A stretch of 6,015 bases of DNA from an uncultured Erysipelotrichaceae bacterium (GCA_945981915.1 CAMFRJ010000085.1:1-6015), one strand, 5' to 3'; positions 1 to 5,674 are shown, counted from the first letter of the stretch. Translations and numbers: made by a program. The notes: generated by a model from the sequence alone, not told the origin.

Positions 1-44
1 CACACTGCATATCGTCGGCAGCGTCAGATGTGTATAAGAGACAG
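1..44 (+). other. Illumina Nextera sequencing adapter (contaminant, not genomic)
   Basis: Bases 26-44 are the 19-base Tn5 mosaic end AGATGTGTATAAGAGACAG, and bases 12-25 before it are the Nextera read-1 primer segment TCGTCGGCAGCGTC. Bases 4-11, ACTGCATA, match the Nextera i5 index known as S506/N506. Bases 1-3 (CAC) fit the end of the P5 oligonucleotide. The whole order P5 - i5 - primer - mosaic end is therefore present and genomic sequence begins at base 45. This is an assembly or trimming artefact, not a Tn5 insertion: there is no transposase or IS50 sequence beside it. Confidence 0.98.
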
Positions 45-575
45 ACTATGAGCAGCCTGTATTCCTGCTTCACTATCTTCTAAAACAAGAGATTCATTGG
101 AATTTGCATGAACCTTTTGGCAAGCTTTTAAAAAAATATCTGGATATGGTTTCCCATTTTTCACTTCTACACCAAAAACCATATCATCAAAATATGTATC
201 AATATGATTTTGTTTTAAAATAGCCAACGCTCTTTCCTTCATACTAGAAGTCGCCAAAACTATTTGATAATGATTCTTTTTTAAATAAGTTAATAAAACT
301 TGAGCACCTTTTTTTAATGGAATCCCCTTTTGAATATAGTCTTTCTCTTTTAAAGCAACAAAAGATAATCCTTCATCTACTGAAATAGGCAAAGAATATC
401 TTTGAATCAACGATTTTATATTTCCAATAGCTGTTTTCCCACTATAATTTTGACAATAATCTTCTATTGAAAAAGAATACCCATATGGTCTAAGTAAATC
501 TTGATACAACTGATATGAGATGATCTCACTATCAATTAATAATCCATCTAAATCAAAAATAACTGTTTGATACAT
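45..575 (-). CDS. HAD-superfamily hydrolase, beta-phosphoglucomutase-like, 3' end lost at the adapter
   Basis: Cytosolic HAD subfamily IA phosphatase or phosphoglucomutase-like enzyme acting on a small phosphorylated metabolite, probably a sugar phosphate. Counting from the chosen start, motif I is FDLDGLLIDSE with the nucleophile and acid/base aspartates D8 and D10, followed by an alpha-helical cap at about residues 16-85. Motif II is VLATSS (S110), motif III is KNGKPYPDIF (K142), and motif IV is VLEDSEAGIQAA (E166, D167). All four catalytic motifs are present. Only 177 genomic codons remain of a family that usually has about 215-225. The open frame runs on to base 24, but the last six residues, LSLIHI, and the stop come from the adapter. 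The start is the ATG at 575, which has GGGAGG five to six bases upstream. The alternative GTG at 590 lies upstream of and overlaps that ribosome binding site. Its neighbour, a dead GH1 phospho-glucosidase gene, fits sugar metabolism. The exact substrate cannot be read from the sequence. Confidence 0.9.
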
Positions 576-580
576 AATTT

Positions 581-586
581 CCTCCC
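581..586 (-). promoter_or_regulatory. Ribosome binding site deciding the HAD start
   Basis: The minus strand reads GAGGGAGGAAATTATG, so a near-perfect Shine-Dalgarno sits about 5 bases before the ATG at 575. An in-frame GTG at 588-590 would place the Shine-Dalgarno inside the coding region and has no better site of its own, so the ATG at 575 is preferred. Confidence 0.8.
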
Positions 587-725
587 TCACTTAAACACAA
601 ATGAAATAATATGCAAGAATATATTCATTAATTTCATATACTTTTTTAAACTGATATTTCCTATCTAGGAATCTCCCTCATTAATCCTTCTTAAATTTAT
701 TCAACCTTACTTAATGATCTGTTTG

Positions 726-1714
726 TTAGTCCCAATCTTTTCCACTAAAAGCAATCACTTTTTGATACCAATAGAAAGAATCTTTAATTTTCTAACATTT
801 CATCATCATATTTATCGACAAAAATAAATCCATAGCGTTTTCTCATTTCACCTGTTCTAGCTGATACAAGTTCTATACATCCCATGATGTATAACCCATT
901 CAATCAACATCATCTTTTTCTACAGCTTTGATCATTTCTTTAATATCATCTCTTAAATCATCAATTCTGTATTGATCATGAATAGCTACCATACCATTTT
1001 CAACAATCATTAATGGGACATGATATTTGTTATAAAGTTAATTCAATGAACATCTAAATTCTATTGGATTAATTTTATATTCTTCAATAACAGCTAGAGT
1101 ACTGGCAACAAACATATCATATGATGCCTAAACGACAGTTTTTCCGATATCTTCATCATCTTCAAAAATAAGAGCAACTTAATACCTTAGTCTTGATACT
1201 TTCATCGTTGCATTGATTTCATTAAAGATCAATCTATATTTGACCTTTCCTCTATATCTTCTCAAGAAAGTCATCGCATATTTCACAAAGAAATCAACTC
1301 ATTTTCTATTTCTCCATGATCCATATTCTTTTACTAAAGTAAGAGGTGCTTCATAATGTAACTACTGGTTCAAGACCATACTTTAACAATTCATCAAAAA
1401 TAGCATCGTAAACCAATAATCCTTCTTCATAAGCTTCTCATTCATCACCACGAGGATAAATTCTAGTCAAAGCAATGACCATACGAAAACGTTTAAAGCT
1501 CATCTTTACAAATAAAACAATATCTTCTTGATCATGATGATAAAAAACAGTTGTTTCATGATGAGCATATAAACTGATTTCTATTATTTCATTAACCATT
1601 TAATGTTTGACACCATATCTTGTTTTTCTTTCAACATCTGCAATACTCAATTCTTTGTCACCTTGATATTGTTTAGCAGCTATCTCTTTTTTCTATAAAA
1701 AAGCTTTTCTTCAT
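726..1714 (-). pseudogene. Decayed GH1 6-phospho-beta-glucosidase
   Basis: Translating the minus strand piecewise gives GH1 family signatures in the right order: EIAAKQYQG and LSIADV near the N terminus (1620-1690), then FYHHDQEDIVLFVKM, SFKRFRMVIALTRIYPRG (1446-1500), YGLEPVVTL (about 1354-1380), SWRNRK, VKYRLIFNEIN with the acid/base glutamate (about 1217), VPLMIVENG with the nucleophile glutamate (999-1001), YRIDDLRDDIKEMIKA, GYTSW, then in another frame LVSARTGEMRKRYGFIFVD and finally KDSFYWYQKVIAFSGKDWD before TAA at 726. At least eight in-frame stops and several frameshifts interrupt it. The two catalytic glutamates are only about 72 codons apart, against roughly 190-200 in intact members, so a large central block is deleted; about 330 codons' worth of DNA remains of about 475. 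The KRYGF segment near the C terminus is typical of enzymes acting on phosphorylated PTS substrates. It lies in line with the HAD gene downstream, consistent with a lost beta-glucoside operon. The 5' boundary is approximate. Confidence 0.9.
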
Positions 1715-1794
1715 TCCATTTTTTCACATTTATTATCATTATTTCTTTAAAAATGATGTCATATTCCTTTCATCAACATGAGCTAATGATAATT

Positions 1795-2007
1795 TTATTT
1801 GACTAACCCTCGATGATATTCTGCATTAATCTGAGCGATTTCTTTTTTCCCATTGATATAATCTTGATATAGCGTGTCAATTCTTCCTCCACCTAAATTA
1901 TCACACCCATTACAAAAATCACAGGCACCACCACAAGCAGACAAAGCCTGTTGAATAATTTTTTCTCTTTCTTCTTTTGTTGTATCTTTAATTAAAATAG
2001 ACTTCAT
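1795..2007 (-). CDS. Small four-cysteine conserved protein of unknown function
   Basis: A 70-residue soluble protein without signal peptide or membrane segment. It starts with MKSILIKDTTKEEREKI, followed by a predicted helix and a cysteine cluster C25-x3-C29-x2-C32-x2-C35 (CGGACDFCNGC), a glycine-rich NLGGG turn and a charged C-terminal helix around YINGKKEIAQIN. Four closely spaced cysteines suggest a metal or iron-sulfur site, but that is inference. The start is well supported: ATG at 2007 with AGGAGG six bases upstream and an extended -10 promoter about 25 bases upstream of the start codon. I recall similar short proteins with a TT(R/K)EER opening and a Cys cluster in anaerobic Bacillota, without a solid function. 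It lies upstream of the dead GH1 gene in the same direction but has its own promoter, so no operon link is implied. Confidence 0.8.
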   Translation of the reverse strand: MKSILIKDTTKEEREKIIQQALSACGGACDFCNGCDNLGGGRIDTLYQDYINGKKEIAQINAEYHRGLVK

Positions 2008-2013
2008 GATAAT

Positions 2014-2059
2014 CCTCCTATCCTCATTCTTATTATATCAATAGAAAGTAAGCAAGCAA
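2014..2059 (-). promoter_or_regulatory. Promoter and ribosome binding site of the Cys-rich gene
   Basis: On the minus strand a -35 TTGCTT (2054-2059), a 16-base spacer and an extended -10 TGATATAAT (TATAAT at 2032-2037) precede AGGAGG at 2014-2019, six bases before the ATG at 2007. The leader would be short, roughly 20 bases. This is a good match to a housekeeping sigma-A promoter. Confidence 0.7.
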
Positions 2060-2286
2060 GAAACTTAAATACAATATAAAAAACCGTTTTCGCTATTTTT
2101 AGTCAAGAATCATTTTTACATGCATGAGTTTATTGCTTGAACGGAATAAAATTTTTATACATAGGAAACCAATAATAGAGAAATCCATCAGTGTCAAATA
2201 TTTTTATTACAATTCCATACATTGATTGTATTAAAGTTATCATCGTCACAATAAACATCAATATCGGTGTGTTTATAACATATATC

Positions 2287-2324
2287 AAAAAAGCTTTCGT
2301 CTTTATTATTCTTAGACGAAAGCT
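2287..2324 (-). terminator. Rho-independent terminator, minus strand
   Basis: A perfect 11-base stem (2292-2302 with 2314-2324, AGCTTTCGTCT / AGACGAAAGCT) with an 11-base loop is followed on the minus strand by a run of six T (2287-2292, the last base shared with the stem). It terminates transcription coming from the right. The nearest intact stop codon upstream is that of the GNAT gene at 2606, about 280 bases away, so it more likely belonged to the decayed frame at 2467-2586. Confidence 0.85.
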
Positions 2325-2394
2325 ATCGTTTTCTCAGTACCATTTAGATAGTAACTCACATTACCTCTTGACATCCCATGAATACTTTATCTTT

Positions 2395-2422
2395 AACGTA
2401 AAAAATACAACTTTTTTACGTT
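2395..2422. repeat. AT-rich perfect inverted repeat
   Basis: AACGTAAAAAA (2395-2405) and TTTTTTACGTT (2412-2422) form a perfect 11-base stem around the 6-base spacer TACAAC. There is no GC-rich stem followed by a separate T run, so it is not a typical terminator. It could be a protein-binding operator or a weak bidirectional terminator. Confidence 0.6.
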
Positions 2423-2466
2423 ATTGATTTCAAAAAAGGAGCTTACAAGGGATGGTTCTTTAATCT

Positions 2467-2586
2467 TTATCCATATTCATTCCACTGGTCGAACGTTCTC
2501 ATAGGAAAAGAATCAAAAATCTTATCTTATTCATTGTCCAATTTGTATGTATGACTATATATTATTTCTCCATCTAAATTTATCAT
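2467..2586 (-). pseudogene. Possible gene remnant
   Basis: In a single frame the minus strand reads MINLDGEIIYSHTYKLDNE, a stop, then DKIFDSFPMRTFDQWNEYG and a stop. The composition looks protein-like (aromatic and charged residues spread, no low-complexity run), and a strong minus-strand terminator lies 140-180 bases downstream, as if it closed a former transcription unit. There is no ribosome binding site before the ATG at 2586 and I do not recognise the family. It could also be chance. Confidence 0.25.
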
Positions 2587-2605
2587 TTTTTGTAAAAAGT
2601 AGTTT

Positions 2606-3060
2606 TTAAAGCAAACTTTTTTTCATATAAATAACATCTTCCATTGGATTATCATAATAAGGAACACATTCTTCAAATCCAAATTGGTGATAAAGATGAA
2701 TTGCTGATTGAAGAGGTTCAATTGTATCTAATACCATTTCTTGAAATCCTGCATCTTTTGCATGTTTTATTATTTCTTGAATCAGTTGCTGACCTATATG
2801 ATTCTTTCTTGCTTCTGGTTTGACATATAGTCTTTTCATTTCACATCTTTGATCATCATGCCTATGATAAGCAATCATTCCCAGTACTCTATCACCATCT
2901 ACAGCAATAAGTACTTCTCCTTGAGGAGGACAGTATTTACCTTCCAGATTATTTAATTCATCATCAATATTTTGAAATGTTAGATCTCTATCTAACCATT
3001 GTGTATACTCAATAATAAGACTTTTTACATCTTCTATTCTTTACCATCTCTAATTTCCAT
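2606..3060 (-). pseudogene. GNAT N-acetyltransferase with one-base frameshift near the N terminus
   Basis: GCN5-related N-acetyltransferase, a cytosolic enzyme moving acetyl from acetyl-CoA to an unknown amine. Translation begins at ATG 3060 (GAGGAG six bases upstream) as MEIRDGKE and meets TAG at 3034-3036. One frame over, the protein continues as IEDVKSLIIEYTQWLDRD and runs without a stop to 2606. The span is 455 bases, one short of 152 codons (151 residues plus the stop), the usual GNAT length, so a single lost base explains it. Beta strands 2-4 are at GEVLIAVDGDRVLGMIAYH and CEMKRLYVKPEARKNHIG. The acetyl-CoA loop, normally R/Q-x-x-G-x-G/A, reads RKNHIG, with the central glycine replaced by histidine. 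The C-terminal region is MVLDT, AIHLYHQFGFEE and DVIYMKKSLL. An internal ATG at 2878 would give only 90 residues without strands 1-2 and is not a credible start. Genuine mutation and sequencing error cannot be told apart here. Confidence 0.85.
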
Positions 3061-3162
3061 GTTTTTCTCCTCGTATAATATAAAAACAGCATCATCAACT
3101 TCCTATGATTATGAATTATAAGATTGAATTGAATTATTTAGCTGATAATATCTCTATTGTAT

Positions 3163-3193
3163 AAAAAAGCCATCAACAGTGTTGATAGCTTTT
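3163..3193 (-). terminator. Rho-independent terminator downstream of int
   Basis: On the minus strand AGCTATCAAC, loop ACT, GTTGATGGCT forms a 10-base stem including one T-G wobble, followed by a run of six T. Read on the plus strand the same position is a C-A mismatch, so the hairpin is better on the minus strand and most likely ends the xis-int transcript. It also insulates the GNAT gene. Confidence 0.75.
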
Positions 3194-3316
3194 ATTGATC
3201 TTTATTATTTGACAACAATATTGACAAGAATGTTGTGAATTGCTCAAAACACTTATAAATCCTTGTTTTTTTACATAAAAAATTGGATTAATACCAATTT
3301 ATTCCAGCAAAAATGG
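3194..3316. other. Integrase-proximal flank, likely place of an element end
   Basis: Between the int stop and the terminator is AT-rich DNA with two direct copies of TTGACAA twelve bases apart (3209-3215 and 3221-3227), an ACAACA/TGTTGT inverted pair around the second copy, and a 7-base inverted repeat AAATTGG / CCAATTT (3280-3286 and 3294-3300). In Tn916-like elements int lies next to one end of the element and integrase arm-type sites are short direct repeats near the ends. I infer that the attachment site lies here or just to the left. No tRNA gene and no second att copy is visible in the window, so the exact end is not defined. Confidence 0.35.
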
Positions 3317-4465
3317 CTAAATTTTATTCAATAGAGCCGTATCCTCTCTAAACTTATCTGCACTGTTGTGTACATATGATAGTGTCATTCTGATTGTGCC
3401 ATGTCCTAACAATGAACTTACAGTATTTGCTGACATACCTGCTTCCAAACATCTTGTTGCAAAAGTATGTCTAAAAATATGTGGAGATAATCTTGGACAT
3501 TCAAATTCATATCCTGATTTTATGGTTTTATTTATTGAATAACTAAGTGTACTATTAAATCCTGTTCTGCAATACGCATCTCCATAAAAACTTACAAATA
3601 TTAATTGATCACTTATAGCACTCTTACCTCTATATCTTTTTCCTAATTGTGATTGTCTTTTTTTAATAACTCTATCTAGTATTTCATAAGATATATCATT
3701 AAGTGGAATTACTCTTTCTTTCTTATTTTTAGTTTGTGCAAATGTGTATTCACGTTCTTCATTTCTTTTATATGATAATTGATGACTAATCACTATATAC
3801 TTTTCATCCAAATTAACTTCATCAAATGATAAACCTAATAATTCTCCAATTCTAAGTCCTGTATTTAACATTACTAATACCATATCTTTTATTTGTTGAG
3901 ATGCAATATTCTTTAAAAGCATTTCTTCGTCCATTTTTGACATTGCCTCGGTCGGTTTTCTTTTTGGTTTTTTTATATGAACACTTTTAGCAGGATTACG
4001 CTCTATTAAATCATTTTCATAAGCCAATTCTAACATTTGTTTTAATATAGATAATAAATGTATTGCCGCACTTGTCGAATCTTTTTTCGCTTCATTAATC
4101 ATAAGTTGAATATCAATATTCCTTAAATCTCGCAAATCAATATTTCCTCGATCTTTCGAAATAACGTATTTGTTGAAAAATAAATCTAACTGATCCAAAT
4201 ATTGTCTCGTAACTCCACTATTAACTTTATAATTTTCCATCCAAAAATCATACCATTCTTTTATAGTATAAGATCCTCTAGCAACACTTCTGTTTTCATA
4301 ATCTTCAACTTTTGCCTTTTCAAACTTTCTTCTTAATAAACTTAAGTCACTGTCAGAAAGAAAGATACGTTTTCCCGTTCTATTAGTAAAACGAGCAACA
4401 TATACTCCATCTTTTCTTTGACTTATTCCTATTCCTAGTTCTTTATTTCTTAAATCTTTTCCCAT
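3317..4465 (-). CDS. int: Tn916-type tyrosine recombinase (integrase)
   Basis: A 382-residue site-specific recombinase that would integrate and, with excisionase, excise the mobile element. Three domains can be seen. The N-terminal arm-binding domain (about 1-55) contains GIGISQRKDGVYVARFTNRTGKR-like sequence typical of the Tn916 Int AP2-like fold. A SAM-like core-binding domain covers about 65-165. The catalytic domain covers about 175-382. The tyrosine recombinase residues are all visible: R205 (NTGLRIGELLGL), K246 (QTKNKKERVIPL), H329 and R332 (SPHIFRHTFATR), H355 (LLGHGTIRMTL) and nucleophile Y364 (LSYVH). Length is close to Tn916 Int (about 405). The start ATG at 4465 has AGGTGA six bases upstream, and that site overlaps the xis stop codon, so translation is probably coupled. 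It is intact and should be active. It is the last gene before the terminator at 3163-3193. Which element it moves is not determinable here. Confidence 0.95.
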   Translation of the reverse strand: MGKDLRNKELGIGISQRKDGVYVARFTNRTGKRIFLSDSDLSLLRRKFEKAKVEDYENRSVARGSYTIKEWYDFWMENYKVNSGVTRQYLDQLDLFFNKYVISKDRGNIDLRDLRNIDIQLMINEAKKDSTSAAIHLLSILKQMLELAYENDLIERNPAKSVHIKKPKRKPTEAMSKMDEEMLLKNIASQQIKDMVLVMLNTGLRIGELLGLSFDEVNLDEKYIVISHQLSYKRNEEREYTFAQTKNKKERVIPLNDISYEILDRVIKKRQSQLGKRYRGKSAISDQLIFVSFYGDAYCRTGFNSTLSYSINKTIKSGYEFECPRLSPHIFRHTFATRCLEAGMSANTVSSLLGHGTIRMTLSYVHNSADKFREDTALLNKI

Positions 4466-4471
4466 ACTATT

Positions 4472-4477
4472 TCACCT
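4472..4477 (-). promoter_or_regulatory. int ribosome binding site overlapping the xis stop
   Basis: AGGTGA (4472-4477 on the minus strand) lies six bases before the int ATG and shares bases with the xis TAG stop at 4476-4478. Ribosomes terminating on xis would clear or occupy this site, so integrase synthesis is likely linked to excisionase translation. Confidence 0.7.
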
Positions 4478-4670
4478 AACAATCAAAAACATTATGATTA
4501 AGTAACCTTTTTTCCATAGTTGGTCTCTTGATCATTCTTCTATTTCCATTAAAAATACATAAATTGGTATGTTTATTTGTAAGTCTCCTTAATGTATTAA
4601 TTCCAATACCAAAATAATTTGCTGCTTCTTTTAATGTTAGTAATATTTTTTCATCTTTATTGTTATCCAT
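4476..4670 (-). CDS. xis: Tn916-family excisionase
   Basis: A 64-residue, basic DNA-binding protein of the Tn916 Xis type, a directionality factor that bends DNA near the element ends and favours excision by the neighbouring integrase. The sequence LTLKEAANYFGIGINTLRRL (residues 11-30) is a winged helix-turn-helix of the MerR/Xis kind, and the conserved wing NGNRRMIKR follows at about 42-50. Tn916 Xis has the same arrangement (YFRIGENKLRRL and NGNRIQIKR). The length is typical of Tn916 Xis (about 67 residues). The start ATG at 4670 is preceded by AAGGAGG at 4679-4685, with eight bases between. Only ten bases separate its stop from the int start. It is intact. Confidence 0.93.
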   Translation of the reverse strand: MDNNKDEKILLTLKEAANYFGIGINTLRRLTNKHTNLCIFNGNRRMIKRPTMEKRLLNHNVFDC

Positions 4671-4685
4671 ATTCGTTTCCTCCTT

Positions 4686-5012
4686 CGCTTAAATCATAAG
4701 AAAAAATTCAAGAAATTAGTAATGTACAAATTTGCGATATTTCAAAGAACGTTGAACAAATTTTTTGAAATATTCAACTGTACAAATTATAAATATCAAT
4801 CTCTGTATAACCTTGTTAACAGAGCACTTGTTTAATAACAAACAGGTTTCAATTTGTTTTATCCTGTACGATTCCTATATTTGCGACGCTTTTAACGCTC
4901 GAATTAAGGCTAATCATGAGTATCATTATTTTTGATTTAATAATCAGGTATGTATTGATATTACCTTTATTCAATTTTCAAGGTTCTCTCTAGGGTTATT
5001 TCAATCCCTTCA
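4686..5012. other. Repeat-rich non-coding region upstream of xis
   Basis: About 330 bases without a gene on either strand but with much structure. It holds two copies of TGTACAAATT, a perfect 10-base inverted repeat, a CTCTGT/ACAGAG hairpin with an inner TAAC/GTTA stem (4801-4824), a patch with three CGC/GCG steps (4881-4901, with AGCGT repeated directly on the minus strand), an AGGTA/TACCT hairpin (4946-4966) and, on the minus strand, AGAACCTTGAAAATTGAAT at 4969-4987. The position upstream of xis-int fits a control region for the recombination genes. I cannot assign a specific RNA or origin. Confidence 0.4.
4723..4791 (-). promoter_or_regulatory. Probable xis-int promoter/operator region
   Basis: A TATAAT on the minus strand at 4786-4791 (no good -35) overlaps one copy of the direct repeat TGTACAAATT (4779-4788); the second copy is at 4723-4732, 56 bases away. 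Between them is the perfect inverted repeat ATATTTCAAA (4737-4746) / TTTGAAATAT (4764-4773). Transcription would start about 100 bases before xis. The paired repeats look like regulator or Xis/Int binding sites, but the assignment is inference. Confidence 0.35.
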
Positions 5013-5164
5013 CTATACTGATAAAACTGTTAAATTTCGTGCATCATTTTCACTAATTTTTTTATACTTTTTTAATGCTTCAATTTATAAAAATTTTCAT
5101 ACCTAAATCTTCTTGTAAAGACAGTTTCTATGTTTTAAATTATTTTGTTGTTGAATTTTTCCAT
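5013..5164 (-). pseudogene. Possible remnant of a small gene
   Basis: On the minus strand the frame ending with TAG at 5013 encodes EALKKYKKISENDARNLTVL plus two residues, protein-like and not low-complexity, but a stop lies two codons upstream. In another frame the preceding DNA reads NIETVFTRRFRYENFYKLKH, preceded after a stop by MEKFNNKII from an ATG at 5164. A frameshift near 5080 and one nonsense codon would join these into about 50 residues. I do not recognise the family. It could be a decayed small regulatory protein of the element, or chance. Confidence 0.25.
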
Positions 5165-5234
5165 ATAAGTTAAACAAAAAAAGAACAATGTTTCAGTTAT
5201 CCTGTCTCATTATCCCTTTTCTATTTATGAGTAT

Positions 5235-5366
5235 TTATTTTATTTTGTTATTATACCTTTTCTTAATTTGAGCATCCACTTCATCTTCTAACTTATCATG
5301 TACATCCAAATATTCATCATTATCAATACAATTAGAATGTAAAACCCTTTTTAGCCTTATAAACCT
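5235..5366 (-). pseudogene. Orphan reading frame downstream of the toxin, no start codon
   Basis: From just after a stop at 5367-5369 to TAA at 5235 the minus strand is open for 43 codons. The last 31 residues run CIDNDEYLDVHDKLEDEVDA then QIKKRYNNKIK, acidic then basic, and look like a real C-terminal helix. There is no ATG or GTG in frame and no ribosome binding site, and it overlaps the last codons of the toxin gene in another frame. It may be the 3' end of a gene whose front was lost when the toxin-antitoxin operon arrived. Function unknown. Confidence 0.35.
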
Positions 5367-5674
5367 CTAATAATATTCAAATAATCTTGCCTTTGATCAA
5401 CAAAAGCATAAATAATAACTTGTCTTTTCCCTTCATCAACTTTGTAGAATGCTAAATTTTTTTCTAATATTAGAACCCGATATCCCTGTCTTTTTAAAAC
5501 CGCATATCTAGGCAACGTTCCTATATAAGGATTATCTTCTAAAAGTAAGATAGTATTTTCAATATAATCTAACTTTTCTAAAGCAAATTCATTACCAAAA
5601 TGATTTGCCAAATATAAAACAGTGTGTCTGATTCCTTCATCTGCCTTATCTGTTCGAATAATATTATATTTCAT
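5357..5674 (-). CDS. ParE/RelE-superfamily toxin of a type II toxin-antitoxin pair
   Basis: A 105-residue cytosolic toxin with the RelE/ParE fold. An N-terminal strand and two helices (residues 1-46, including DEGIRHTVLYLANHFGNEFA and LDYIENTILLLEDNP) are followed by a four-strand sheet (about 50-105) with GYRVLILEKNLAFYKVDE and QVIIYAFVDQRQDY. R66, Y77, R95 and D97-Y98 are the conserved positions of the family. The long helical hairpin and the Y-x-V-D strand look more ParE-like, but RelE-type mRNA interferase and ParE-type gyrase inhibitor cannot be separated by eye. ATG 5674 follows the antitoxin stop by one base, with AAAAGG of the antitoxin 3' end serving as ribosome binding site, so the two are translationally coupled. 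It is intact and of normal length. Confidence 0.88.
   Translation of the reverse strand: MKYNIIRTDKADEGIRHTVLYLANHFGNEFALEKLDYIENTILLLEDNPYIGTLPRYAVLKRQGYRVLILEKNLAFYKVDEGKRQVIIYAFVDQRQDYLNIIRGL

Larger units (their letters stand above)
2060..2605. other. Gene-poor stretch with remnants
   Basis: No intact gene is supported here. An open plus-strand frame at 2191-2427 (78 codons) crosses a perfect terminator hairpin and an AT-rich palindrome and has no ribosome binding site or recognisable family, so I treat it as chance. On the minus strand a frame ending at 2130 encodes a hydrophobic run (PILMFIVTMITLI) followed by GFLYYWFPMYKNFIPF, with no convincing start. What can be supported is listed separately: a terminator (2287-2324), a palindrome (2395-2422) and a possible gene remnant (2467-2586). 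Confidence 0.5.

Noticed and set aside
26..44. Tn5/IS50 mosaic end as sign of a transposon insertion
   Set aside because: It is flanked by the Nextera primer segment and an i5 index at the contig edge, so it is a library adapter.
576..590. GTG start adding five residues to the HAD protein
   Set aside because: It would put the Shine-Dalgarno inside the coding sequence; the ATG at 575 is ideally spaced from it.
2191..2427. 78-residue plus-strand open frame
   Set aside because: It crosses a perfect minus-strand terminator and an AT-rich palindrome, has no ribosome binding site, and its Ile/Phe-rich translation matches no family I know.
2606..2878. GNAT as a 90-residue complete gene
   Set aside because: The same frame continues upstream through conserved GNAT strands to about 3040; the ATG at 2878 is internal.
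3194..3316. tRNA gene as integration target next to int
   Set aside because: No cloverleaf, T-arm GGTTCGAAT-like motif or CCA end is visible on either strand.
4686..5012. CRISPR array in the repeat-rich region
   Set aside because: The only repeats are pairs of about 10 bases with irregular spacing; there are no uniform repeat-spacer units and no cas genes.
5162..5200. Terminator formed by GAAACATTGTTC followed by seven T on the minus strand
   Set aside because: The stem is only four to five bases with almost no loop, too weak to support as a terminator.
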